From: a virus
DNA length: 45,144 nucleotides
Reading direction: 5' to 3' (one strand)
Virus record (IMG/VR): IMGVR_UViG_3300017987_000149
Coordinates: 1-45,144 of that record
The notes under the pieces: generated by a model
Databases searched by the model: none
What the model saw: the letters and a program-made list of their open reading frames with translations, nothing else
Told to the model about the DNA's origin: nothing
Program-made: the position numbers and the translations under genes
Shown here: positions 9,201-15,660 of the stretch, one piece after another
Numbering within the stretch: the stretch's first letter is position 1
How the letters are laid out: every line of letters begins with the position of its first letter

Positions 9201-9642
9201 CAATCAGCACTTCATTACATACGTGCATGATCGCTTGCTTGGTGTTCTGGTTGGTCTTTTGTGCTCGCAGCTCTTCAATGGCTTTACGAGGTAAAAAGTT
9301 CAGGTTGAAGCGCTCATTCAAGAACTGGACGGCGTCGGCATCTGTGCCGCCCATCAACATCGCGATGAGCTCTATCGGGTTGGAGGTGTAGAAGTCGCAA
9401 CCAAAACACTTAGCGTAGCCCTTGGCCGTGAAGACGAAGAACGACGGCGAAGTGTCCGGATGCTTAGGGTGGGGGCACAGGGCCTTCAGCGTCGTGTCCC
9501 CCGCAAACTCTACGTTGGACCCGCGCTTGAAGTGGTTAAAGAACTCGTACCAGTCCCGAGGCGACACCGTTTCCCAGATCTTCCAGATCTGTTTGCGGGT
9601 AATGCCCCGTTTCTTACCCTTCGCTTTCCTTTCCGCAGGCAT
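6241..9642 (-). CDS. Primase-helicase (CHC2 zinc finger, Toprim, AAA+/SF3-like ATPase)
   Basis: A bifunctional replication protein that should unwind the fork and lay primers. Numbered from an alternative upstream ATG at 9693 (1150 aa), it has a DnaG-type zinc finger (C73, H78, C96, C99), a Toprim motif with LTEGEMD (E325, D329) and GDSPNKG (D376), and a C-terminal ATPase with Walker A GETHSGKS (761-768) and Walker B LMCLDEFE (D813/E814). The ATPase core with PMILSGI downstream looks more like SF3/D5-type than DnaB-type helicases. I prefer the internal ATG at 9642 (1133 aa) because AAGGGAG precedes it and the overlap with the upstream nuclease drops to 29 nt, whereas the 9693 ATG has no clear ribosome-binding site. 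A short helical C-terminal tail follows the ATPase. It is directly upstream of the polymerase in the same operon. Confidence 0.9.
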   Translation of the reverse strand: MPAERKAKGKKRGITRKQIWKIWETVSPRDWYEFFNHFKRGSNVEFAGDTTLKALCPHPKHPDTSPSFFVFTAKGYAKCFGCDFYTSNPIELIAMLMGGTDADAVQFLNERFNLNFLPRKAIEELRAQKTNQNTKQAIMHVCNEVLIDALADTSGKTHKFAQPALDWLINTRKVPADMLHALPVGIMPPLIELGNLVEDYCKKLKTAWDNDPKRGPTPPEDVTDNSINYMSESFSVPFTVGGVVWPLHATPTEIARLKIRGPNNNTPKDITMPMDEYEDLLGMFGLGWGPYQALLDPKTMSDWAYLTEGEMDVMSYMAQALKTGNINFPLFSIGGKGGSAHIEPIFKAAGFSGAYMIGDSPNKGSSGGDVVVYHWMSHIRDTRVKVFTGWDELIPCGDLDEAVLTHGLKKVEDTLWKDPSKFFVPAWQWCAESAMSAIDNLSDKDYRVMVEIASQIGSCLRNRHDIEQYANEISSAYDEITVPILKREIASSEDTETGFILRCTDALKDHFATLATKLESGNRWLLLYAKRAREYRKIKLDSEQSIAQELAPTTGNLLQFIRNEVGFPAFMDDPEELDGQGRKRADQNVRYYLKEACLDMAQGVPDLTATKTLRQGYHTVKGSDGTREFIVCGKDVLHIERSSNGAPIYKHLDGPAHEGILFDLGLINPQEDTEPWYPGGLTTKVLEDAQNINVDALFKELQHFFDIGFQFATHDIMKTLLAAQTLIFPVMNAFDRQMLMFITGETHSGKSTLLSTFGGPFVPNLKLVLCSQGMDNYTAAGVMAATNCDSRLMCLDEFEFEGAKAEASRVIMEMLRGLVTDQAKRVTGVKDGKGYKVTYHRLPMILSGITGAELPQDLNRLLIVEMKKIRSRNSPENILLKEFGQERIHEMARQIAVALYPRVPEILTHYQEIKSQFVELNALLPFPVEWRYASALFGTLSLLKYLGHDWQSFFREFVSQNATTIQRASTINESTNLLNTMFRYGALYNYETKRNTSVNTLLGQSITRNEINSYACGVYYDEATKNIMLLLSQAMPVLIPPQNPMRNASEVRIRDTLERHPLALSPAEIKKSGMIQRSAPFLGVNIAVEDVVAFRAQPWLNEPGIADDSAPKPPKKDDDTLENPQLEEYDDWG

Positions 9643-10435
9643 TGTCGGCGTCGCTCCCTTGGCCGAACTCAGGACATGTGGACTGGTGCTCACACCACGG
9701 GCACAGGGGTCCTGGTTTGGCAGTTTCGAGGTTTTCGGATGCGGCCTGTACGGAAGCGTTCAACCACTCAATCAGTTGCTCCTGATATGGCTGAATCTCC
9801 GTCAGGTTTCTGGGTTGCTTCGAAAGCTCGATCAGGTCTTCCTTCGCCCAATGGATTCCGACGCGTCCTTGGTTGATGCGTCCCAGGGTAGCCTTCACGA
9901 GTAAGAGGTAACAATCGAACTGTCGCTCGTAGTACTTCAGATTCCGCCGTTTCCCCGTTTTGTGATCGAGGACGATTACGTGTCCTTTATCTTTGGGGAA
10001 AAGTGCCAAGTCCACAACTCCTCGGAAGAAGACGTCTGAGGCGAAGAACTTGGTAGGCTTACCTTCCAAGGTGATGCCCATCTTCCGCTCAATCCAAGTG
10101 TCTTGGATGTTGTGGCGTTCTTGGTACCGGGTCAGTTTCTGGATGAAATTCTCAGCGGAGAATCGCATGTCTGCAACGCGGTCGAGCTCGTTGGTCGTTA
10201 GGTCGTAGGACTCTAACGCAGCATCCCTAGCCAGGTTCCACTCCCTACCGCTGATCATGAACTCCAGAATTTTATGTACCGCTTGTCCGACCAATGCGTC
10301 GGCGTTCGGACGCCCCTTCGCACGCTTTTCTATATAGGTGTAGTAGAAACGTAGCGGACATTGCGACGCTGACTCCGCTTTGGAGTATGACCAGGGACCG
10401 TGATCCAATACAAATTGCGACGGCTCGATTGTCAT
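9614..10435 (-). CDS. Cas4/RecB-like PD-(D/E)XK nuclease with Fe-S cysteines (first copy)
   Basis: A 273-residue nuclease of the Cas4/AddB-C-terminal type, likely acting in recombination or DNA-end processing. It opens with SASQCPLRFYYTY, whose Cys is the first cluster ligand. It then has GQAVHKILE (His), FRGVVDLAL (Asp) and VIVLDHKTGK (the D-x-K catalytic pair), and ends with CPWCEHQSTCPEF supplying three more Cys. Four Cys in this arrangement bind a 4Fe-4S cluster in the family. The ATG at 10435 is chosen because the essential N-terminal Cys region starts directly after it; upstream codons in frame are compositionally unlike a protein and run through a terminator. No Shine-Dalgarno is visible, because the bases before the ATG are the terminator T-run. 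It overlaps the primase start. Confidence 0.88.
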   Translation of the reverse strand: MTIEPSQFVLDHGPWSYSKAESASQCPLRFYYTYIEKRAKGRPNADALVGQAVHKILEFMISGREWNLARDAALESYDLTTNELDRVADMRFSAENFIQKLTRYQERHNIQDTWIERKMGITLEGKPTKFFASDVFFRGVVDLALFPKDKGHVIVLDHKTGKRRNLKYYERQFDCYLLLVKATLGRINQGRVGIHWAKEDLIELSKQPRNLTEIQPYQEQLIEWLNASVQAASENLETAKPGPLCPWCEHQSTCPEFGQGSDADNACGKESEG

Positions 10436-10439
10436 GACT

Positions 10440-10471
10440 AAAAAAAGTGAGGGGGCGTTGCACCCCCTCAC
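10440..10471 (-). terminator. Strong rho-independent terminator after the ssDNA-binding gene
   Basis: On the minus strand GTGAGGGGG (10471-10463) and CCCCCTCAC (10455-10447) form a perfect 9-bp stem with a 7-nt loop, followed by seven T residues (10446-10440). It lies between the 340-aa gene and the nuclease, so expression of the downstream replication genes must depend on read-through or on a promoter that I cannot see. Confidence 0.92.
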
Positions 10472-10484
10472 TCCTCCCCCTAGG

Positions 10485-11507
10485 TTAGACGTTGTCTTCG
10501 AAGTCGTCGTATTCGCTAGCATCCTTGACGGCATCGCCACTCTGCGAAGTTGCGGCGTCTCCGCTGAGGGCCGCGGCGTCGTTATAGATGCGTCCCAGAC
10601 CCGGGAGGATAAAGTCGTGTTCCGCCATTGCACACAGCGCAGCACAGAACTCCATCAACTCGGTAGGCATCGAATCCTCGGAAGGCTCTACTTTCATGAC
10701 GTGCCACTTGATCGAAGCGCCGCCCTTGCCCTGCCGCTCACTCGCGGTGATCTCGTAGAAGCGCTGCCACGGCACGAGGTTCTTAGCGGCGAACTTAGAG
10801 AGTTGCCGTCCGGAAGCCTCCGACGTACGCGAAAACCGGACGATGATGATATCGTCCATAGCCTTAGGCAGCATGAACGCGACAACGTCGTCGTTACAGT
10901 TTGTCTTCTCACCATCACGCCATGGGCGCTCAGGACAGGTTTCGCAAGTTCCGTACTTGGAACCCACTTCCCGGTCCATCGACGTACAGACGGGACCGCT
11001 GCGAGGATCTTCGGGACCTGCCCACATGGTGCGTCCCTGCCACAGTGCGAGAACTGCACCCTCGAATTTCGCTCCGACATTCTGTTTGGTGGTCAAGTAG
11101 AAGTGCCCTACGCGGCAATTGTCGGGACGGTTAGGGTCGTTACCGGACCCTTGGTAGAGCCGGAGCTCTGTGAGTTGGGGTCGCGAATCCGCGAGGTAAA
11201 GTCCGGGACGGTTCGGATCCATCTTCTTCATCAAGGTGGTGATAGCGTCCTGATACTCTTCGGGAATCGTGTTGATTATGCTCACCAACTCGTTGAGAGT
11301 GGGGCGGCGAACGCGTTCGAGCTGAGTACGGAACTTGTCATAGAACCTCGGGTTCTTGACTTGCTGTACGAGATCCAAAAGGACGGGGGATTGGATCGTC
11401 TTCTCCAGCTCTGCGCTGTCTGCTTTGACGATGTCAGTCGGCTCTTGCTTGTCGCTCATCTCTTCTTTCTCCTGTTTGGGTTCTTCTTTTTTCTTGGCTT
11501 TACTCAT
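10485..11507 (-). CDS. Probable phage single-stranded DNA-binding protein
   Basis: The 340-residue product has a Lys/Glu-rich N-terminus, a central globular part with a Cys cluster (CTSMDREVGSKYGTCETC and a later NCND), and ends in an acidic aromatic tail, EYDDFEDNV. Acidic C-terminal tails are the partner-binding signal of bacterial and phage SSBs. The position at the head of the replication genes, a near-perfect AAGGAGG ribosome-binding site 7 nt from the ATG and a strong terminator after it all suggest a protein made in large amounts, as SSBs are. I cannot align the core to a specific OB-fold family by eye, so the function is inferred from tail, composition and context. A zinc-binding replication accessory protein is the alternative. 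Confidence 0.6.
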   Translation of the reverse strand: MSKAKKKEEPKQEKEEMSDKQEPTDIVKADSAELEKTIQSPVLLDLVQQVKNPRFYDKFRTQLERVRRPTLNELVSIINTIPEEYQDAITTLMKKMDPNRPGLYLADSRPQLTELRLYQGSGNDPNRPDNCRVGHFYLTTKQNVGAKFEGAVLALWQGRTMWAGPEDPRSGPVCTSMDREVGSKYGTCETCPERPWRDGEKTNCNDDVVAFMLPKAMDDIIIVRFSRTSEASGRQLSKFAAKNLVPWQRFYEITASERQGKGGASIKWHVMKVEPSEDSMPTELMEFCAALCAMAEHDFILPGLGRIYNDAAALSGDAATSQSGDAVKDASEYDDFEDNV

Positions 11508-11612
11508 GAGAGGTCCTCCTTGGCGGTCTATCCACGTTATTGGATCAGTATGGACAAGTCAACTTCTATTTGGCAGTATCTGATATAGGTATTTAAGCAC
11601 GGGGAGTTAAGG
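11508..11612. promoter_or_regulatory. Divergent control region between ssDNA-binding and sigma genes
   Basis: 105 bases separate the two divergent starts. On the minus strand TTGACT (11562-11557) lies 17 nt from TAACGT (11539-11534), a possible but weak sigma-70-like promoter for the 340-aa gene. On the plus strand an AT-rich stretch (GATATAGGTATTTAAG, about 11582-11597) precedes the sigma gene, but no convincing -35/-10 pair stands out. Confidence 0.35.
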
Positions 11613-12665
11613 ATGGAATCGGCAAGCGCGTTTAACGATAGAACATTTAAAGCGTACTATGAAGACTTGGGAAAGCACCCGTTACTGCGTCCCAAAGAAG
11701 AGCGCGCGCTTCTTAAACGTTACAACACGTGCCCTCATTGCGACGAGCTGATCCCTCACAAAGTTCGCAGACCTTACTGCACTGAGTGTGGCGCCGACGC
11801 TCCCGTAGAGGGTGACGAAAACGCCACGGAATACCACTTAACTCTTTGTACCGCATGCGGGGACAAATTTGAAACTTACTATGCCCCGCCTTATTGCTTG
11901 AGGTGCGGTAGAGGGCGAGATCTCGATGCTCGTGAACGTATTGTAAACGGTAATTTGCGATTCGTTGTACGCATGGCGAAGTCCATTACTAAAGACCCGT
12001 ACCGAATACAACAACTCACGTCAGCGGGAAACGTCGGGCTGCTCATTGCAATCGACAAGTTCGATATCACTCAGGGGACGCGCTTCTTGACCTACGCGGC
12101 ACATTGGATCCGAAAAGAGATGTTTGATGAGATCCAAAGTAGCAGTATTGTGCACGTCCCCTCCCACAAACATAAGTCGCACCGCAGAGCGCAACGTACC
12201 ACGTCGTTTATGTGCCGCCATTGCGACTATCGAGTAGATGGCGATATTACCCCTAGAAGCCTACCGCCATGCCCTTCAGGTGAGGCTCACGACTTCCTGC
12301 CAGTGGTTGACCAGGAAGCTCTCAACATCATGGTCCCTCTCGAGAACGCCCAGGGTCGTCCGATACCTCTTACGAGTGACTCCGATATGGAGGAAGAAGT
12401 CATTGACGCTACTGTCGCAAAGATGATTCGCGACGTGCTTTCCAAGATCCCAATGCGTGCGCGTGACAAGTTTATCTTACTCCAGTACTACAACATCCCT
12501 GAAAAAACGCGCCGAACTTCTTCGAAGAGTCTTCACCAACTTGCAGTACTCGCCGACCTGACTCCGGAACGTGTCCGGCAGATCAAGCAGCGACTACTGC
12601 AAGAGGTGAAGTTAGAGTTCCGAAGATTGTCAGTGAATGATTTGAGCGATCTCTGCGCGGAATAA
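11613..12665 (+). CDS. Sigma-70 family factor with three inserted zinc-binding knuckles
   Basis: A 350-residue sigma factor that should direct an RNA polymerase to phage promoters. Region 1.2 begins PLLRPKEERALLKRY (23-37). Two zinc ribbons (C40, C43, C56, C59 and C79, C82, C95, C98) then sit where ordinary sigmas have a short 'GD' loop, and the chain resumes with RDLDARERIVNGNLRFVVRMA (102-122). Region 2 is well conserved through LTYAAHWIRKEM (159-170), the promoter-melting segment. A third set, C201, C204, C220 and H226, lies between regions 2 and 3. Region 4 has a helix-turn-helix, SLHQLAVLADLTPERVRQI (306-324). GGGAG precedes the ATG by 6 nt. It ends 2 nt from the convergent ParB-like gene. 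Partner (host or phage polymerase) is inferred, not shown. Confidence 0.9.
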   Translation: MESASAFNDRTFKAYYEDLGKHPLLRPKEERALLKRYNTCPHCDELIPHKVRRPYCTECGADAPVEGDENATEYHLTLCTACGDKFETYYAPPYCLRCGRGRDLDARERIVNGNLRFVVRMAKSITKDPYRIQQLTSAGNVGLLIAIDKFDITQGTRFLTYAAHWIRKEMFDEIQSSSIVHVPSHKHKSHRRAQRTTSFMCRHCDYRVDGDITPRSLPPCPSGEAHDFLPVVDQEALNIMVPLENAQGRPIPLTSDSDMEEEVIDATVAKMIRDVLSKIPMRARDKFILLQYYNIPEKTRRTSSKSLHQLAVLADLTPERVRQIKQRLLQEVKLEFRRLSVNDLSDLCAE

Positions 12666-12667
12666 CG

Positions 12668-13744
12668 CTATTCCTTCAGACCGGAAGCCAGCTCCAGACC
12701 GTGGAGCACACCCTTCAAGAACTGCTTGGTCTTCTCTGACGTGGCGCGCGCCATGCGCTCGGAGTGACCGTTGAGGTAGGCAAGGAGCTCCGTCTTGTTC
12801 GAGGGGCGGATGTCAGCCTTACGGTCATCATAGGTCGGAACCTCGGCTTCTGGACGTCCGGGGCCCTTCTTGGGCTCTTCCGGCTTCTTCCCTGCGTCCT
12901 TCTTGCTGGAAGTGTCCTTCCCAGCGGCTTTGTCCTTGGCCTTCTGCGCCTCTTCCTTCTCCTTCTGGCGCTGCTTGTAACGGTCGAGATACGCTTTCGT
13001 CTTCTCGTCCGCTTCGGGGGCGCTGAGACCCTTGGTTACCATCTGTTCGAACAGGCGGAAGAAGAAAGTGGAATGTTCTTCCACATTGACGCGGCAGAGG
13101 ATGCGCGCCTGGGACATCGAGATGACGTCCTTCGCGATAGCTTTCTGTACCGCACTGTCGAGGTCGAGGAGCGACAAGTGTTGCGAAACGAACCCCTCGG
13201 AGACGCCACCTGCCCGGGCGATCTTGCGGTTATTCATACCGCCTTCGATCAACTCAGAGAACGCGTTGGCGATCTCCATAGGGTTGTGACCTTCCCGGTT
13301 GATGTTTGCCACCAGGGACTTGGTGTAGGCTTCGGTCTCATCGCCCGCGGTGAACGTAACAAACGCATCTTTGATCTTCGCGTCTTGGAGCGCCATGTAA
13401 CGCCGCCGCCCATCCACGAGGACATATTTCCCCTTCTTGGTGGGGTGAGGCTGCACGACCATGGCGACGATTTGCCCGATGGTCTTGAGCGACGTGGTCA
13501 ATGACCCGAGGTTACCGGGCTTGTCCCGGTTCCACTTGTCCGGGAGCTCGATGTCAGTGAGCTTCACAACGAAGTTGTTCTCCGCTACCGGCTCTTCCTT
13601 CTTGACAGGGGCTTTCTTCTTCGGAGCTTTACGCTCAGTCTTCTCTGGTGCCTTGGCGTCAGTCACGTTTTTCTCCTTCTGGTTTTTTGACTCTTGGGTG
13701 TCGGCAGACACCGGGGTGTCTTTGTTCTCTTGTTTTTCGGTCAT
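12668..13744 (-). CDS. ParB-like DNA-binding protein
   Basis: The 358-residue product has a low-complexity Lys/Glu/Ala-rich N-terminus (about 1-55), then a ParB/Srx-fold domain with VLVDGRRRYMAL, the GxRR nucleotide-binding signature of ParB. A helix-turn-helix region, NRKIARAGGVSEGFVSQHL, follows, then a charged linker and a helical C-terminus. ParB proteins bind parS sites and load as CTP-dependent clamps; phage versions also act as transcription regulators or nucleases. No ParA ATPase is in the window, so a partition role is unproven. It is the last gene of the helicase operon and faces the sigma gene tail to tail. Its ribosome-binding leader shares a 13-base sequence with that of the gene at 14464. 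Confidence 0.85.
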   Translation of the reverse strand: MTEKQENKDTPVSADTQESKNQKEKNVTDAKAPEKTERKAPKKKAPVKKEEPVAENNFVVKLTDIELPDKWNRDKPGNLGSLTTSLKTIGQIVAMVVQPHPTKKGKYVLVDGRRRYMALQDAKIKDAFVTFTAGDETEAYTKSLVANINREGHNPMEIANAFSELIEGGMNNRKIARAGGVSEGFVSQHLSLLDLDSAVQKAIAKDVISMSQARILCRVNVEEHSTFFFRLFEQMVTKGLSAPEADEKTKAYLDRYKQRQKEKEEAQKAKDKAAGKDTSSKKDAGKKPEEPKKGPGRPEAEVPTYDDRKADIRPSNKTELLAYLNGHSERMARATSEKTKQFLKGVLHGLELASGLKE

Positions 13745-13770
13745 TGGCGGTCACTCCGTGGAGCTAGAGA

Positions 13771-14058
13771 CTAATCGAACGCTAGCTCCTCGAGAAGGGC
13801 CTGCTTGCTGATGTTACGCAGGCTCAGTTCGTCGGGGGGTACGCCCTCCAGCACCTCACCAAGGGTGTGGAAGAGCTCTACTGATTGTGGAAAGAGGCTC
13901 TCGTCACTGTTGTACGCGACGAAGTAAAGGGCCCGAATGATCCTCAGCTTTTGGGCGACGGAGGTTCGGTCGACTCGAAGGGTCGACTTCCGCACTGCGG
14001 ACAGACCAGCACGCCGGTTTCGCTTCTGTCTCGAAGTCGTTTTCCGCACTGAGGGCAT
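13771..14058 (-). CDS. Small hypothetical protein, start uncertain
   Basis: The open frame gives up to 95 residues. Only the part after about residue 33 (from SVAQKLRIIRALYFVAYN onward) looks like a folded, helical acidic protein; the first third is Arg-rich and overlaps the zinc-ribbon gene in another frame, so it is probably not translated. No ATG lies near the stop of the upstream gene. GTG codons at 14049 and 13995 are possible but have no good ribosome-binding site. Either it starts at a weak codon by coupling, or it is reached by frameshift from the zinc-ribbon gene. Function unknown. Confidence 0.5.
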   Translation of the reverse strand: MPSVRKTTSRQKRNRRAGLSAVRKSTLRVDRTSVAQKLRIIRALYFVAYNSDESLFPQSVELFHTLGEVLEGVPPDELSLRNISKQALLEELAFD

Positions 14059-14123
14059 TTGGACTCGATTTCGTTAGCGGTTTTTTGCTCGGGCTCCTGG
14101 TCTACTCCGTATTTCTCCATCAT
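13944..14123 (-). CDS. Small zinc-ribbon protein (59 aa)
   Basis: The 59-residue protein carries two CPQCG knuckles (residues 23-27 and 41-45) separated by a short charged hairpin, a classic zinc ribbon. Its first ATG overlaps the TGA of the preceding gene as ATGA, showing translational coupling. A second ATG directly follows at 14120. Such small zinc ribbons are often nucleic-acid or protein adaptors, but no specific role is indicated. Confidence 0.75.
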   Translation of the reverse strand: MMEKYGVDQEPEQKTANEIESKCPQCGKRLRDRSETGVLVCPQCGSRPFESTEPPSPKS

Positions 14124-14464
14124 TCCTTACTCTTAGAAGGGCCCTTAGCCTGTCGGTAGATGTCATCTACCAGAGCCTGGACGCGCTTCAAGCAGCCGCT
14201 CTTGTTCCGCTTCTTGGTCTCATCAGGGCCGCACAGCTTGGTGAGCGCCTTGACATCGAAGCGGTACTCTCCGTTGTCGTCTTGCACACGGACGAGCGTG
14301 ATGATTTCGGGGAGAGGGTCCTCGAGGTTATCGGCGAATTGCCGAAACTTCTCGATGATCTCATTGACAGAGGCTTCCTCCTCGATCTTGAGTTTCATCA
14401 ACTCGGGGTCAGCGGGAACCTTAACGGACTTCCCACACCTGCTGCAGACTTCGTTCAGTTCCAT
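14120..14464 (-). CDS. Small Cys-motif protein (114 aa), function unknown
   Basis: It begins with MELNEVCSRCGKSVKVP, a CxxC knuckle, and has two further Cys residues (LTKLCGPDE and SGCLKR) that could complete a zinc site; the rest is charged and helical. I chose the ATG at 14464 because AAGGAG lies 8 nt upstream; a GTG at 14473 overlaps the endolysin stop but has no properly spaced site. Co-transcribed with nuclease and endolysin genes upstream and the zinc-ribbon gene downstream (ATGA overlap). Confidence 0.7.
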   Translation of the reverse strand: MELNEVCSRCGKSVKVPADPELMKLKIEEEASVNEIIEKFRQFADNLEDPLPEIITLVRVQDDNGEYRFDVKALTKLCGPDETKKRNKSGCLKRVQALVDDIYRQAKGPSKSKE

Positions 14465-14469
14465 GGCGG

Positions 14470-15660
14470 TCACTCCTTCTCATACCGTTTGAGAGCTGCA
14501 CACGTACGGGGGCCTGGTATGCCGTCGACAGCCAGGGCGTCCGTACTCGGATACTTCATGTTATAGACGGTCTGGAATTTGCCGACAGCTTTCTTGGTCT
14601 GGGGACCGAACTTACCATCGACTTCCACACGGAATCCGTAAAGGTTAAGAGATTCTTGGACCTCAGAGATCGACATTACGTTTTCGTTGTCGTCGTCCAG
14701 GTCATCATCGTGAGTAGGAGTCTCGTCTCCATACTCAGGGCTGTGTCCTTCCATCTCCAGTTCGGCAGCTTCAGCTTCGGTGATCGTGCCGTCTTTGACT
14801 GCTAATTCAAATTTGGAGAGGAAGGAGTACTGCGAGATCGGGAATGCATCATGCGCAGCATCGTTGACGTCCTTGAAAGGCCACAGAGGTCCCATGTCCA
14901 GCTTGGTACTGCGCCATTCCTGGTGCTGACTGAAGCGTGAACGGTCCAATTTACCGGGTAAAGCTGCGAGGATAATGCGCTTGAGGAGAACATTGAACTT
15001 TATCTGGGACGCCGTAAACGGCTGGAGGATCTTAGCTCCGCGGAAATTGAAAGGGAGCCTCGTCGGAGGAAGTTCGGCTACGAGTTGTGCCGGGATTTCT
15101 TGCGTGTATCCCTTGGGCCAGTAGCAGTACTTACCCTTATGTTCCTTGATAGCGCCGCAGTTTACCATCTCGATGCTGATGGAGTCTCTGTTACGCTTCG
15201 GTTCATGCCACGCTCCGTGCATGAGCGGGATAATATAGAAAGGGTAGCCCTCGTAGCCGAGGACAAAATGCGTCGAAGCTCCGTTATACCGCATCTTCCC
15301 TTTCTTATTCGCATTCTTCTTGGAGCTGAACCAGCTGAGAGTCGACCACCGAGAGACCCCCGAGGTGTAGTGGTCGACCCACCACATATGCTCCAAGTCC
15401 TCTAGCTTATTTTTGGTCAGCTGTTTGGTAGGGTAGTGTTTAGCGAGCGCAGAGCTGTGCTCCTTGATTCGCCGGTGCGAATCAATGAAAAGCGCATCCA
15501 ACCCCTCAATCGCTTCTTTCTGGTTGAGTACTTGGCGGTTAGCCTTCTCAAAGATCTCCTGTACTTTTGTCTGCGCAGCTCCTGCTTCGGCATCAACGAG
15601 TTTCCAAAACTCTTTGGGAGACAGTTCGGTGAAGTCGCGGAGTTTCAGTTCCTCAGTCAT
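14470..15660 (-). CDS. Endolysin: N-acetylmuramoyl-L-alanine amidase-like with peptidoglycan-binding domain
   Basis: The 396-residue enzyme should cleave host peptidoglycan for lysis. The amidase_2-like core contains HMWWVDHYTSG, NGASTHFVLGYEGYPFYIIP and SISIEMVNCG, with FSQHQEWRSTKLDMGP supplying the later zinc/catalytic residues (His, Lys, Asp). A very acidic linker (HDDDLDDDNENV) leads to a C-terminal PG_binding_1 domain, from SEVQESLNLYGFRVEVDGKFGP to the end. The ATG at 15660 overlaps the upstream nuclease stop (ATGA) and has GAGGA before it, so it is preferred over the ATG at 15675. No signal peptide is visible, so export should need a holin. It is unusual that it sits in an operon of DNA-metabolism genes and not with late genes. 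Confidence 0.87.
   Translation of the reverse strand: MTEELKLRDFTELSPKEFWKLVDAEAGAAQTKVQEIFEKANRQVLNQKEAIEGLDALFIDSHRRIKEHSSALAKHYPTKQLTKNKLEDLEHMWWVDHYTSGVSRWSTLSWFSSKKNANKKGKMRYNGASTHFVLGYEGYPFYIIPLMHGAWHEPKRNRDSISIEMVNCGAIKEHKGKYCYWPKGYTQEIPAQLVAELPPTRLPFNFRGAKILQPFTASQIKFNVLLKRIILAALPGKLDRSRFSQHQEWRSTKLDMGPLWPFKDVNDAAHDAFPISQYSFLSKFELAVKDGTITEAEAAELEMEGHSPEYGDETPTHDDDLDDDNENVMSISEVQESLNLYGFRVEVDGKFGPQTKKAVGKFQTVYNMKYPSTDALAVDGIPGPRTCAALKRYEKE

Noticed and set aside
9643-9693. Upstream ATG at 9693 as start of the primase-helicase
   Set aside because: No clear Shine-Dalgarno and an 80-base overlap with the nuclease; the ATG at 9642 has AAGGGAG upstream. It cannot be fully excluded.
10434-11588. 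384-codon plus-strand open frame
   Set aside because: Antisense to the ssDNA-binding gene, crosses its terminator, and has no recognisable motifs or ribosome-binding site.
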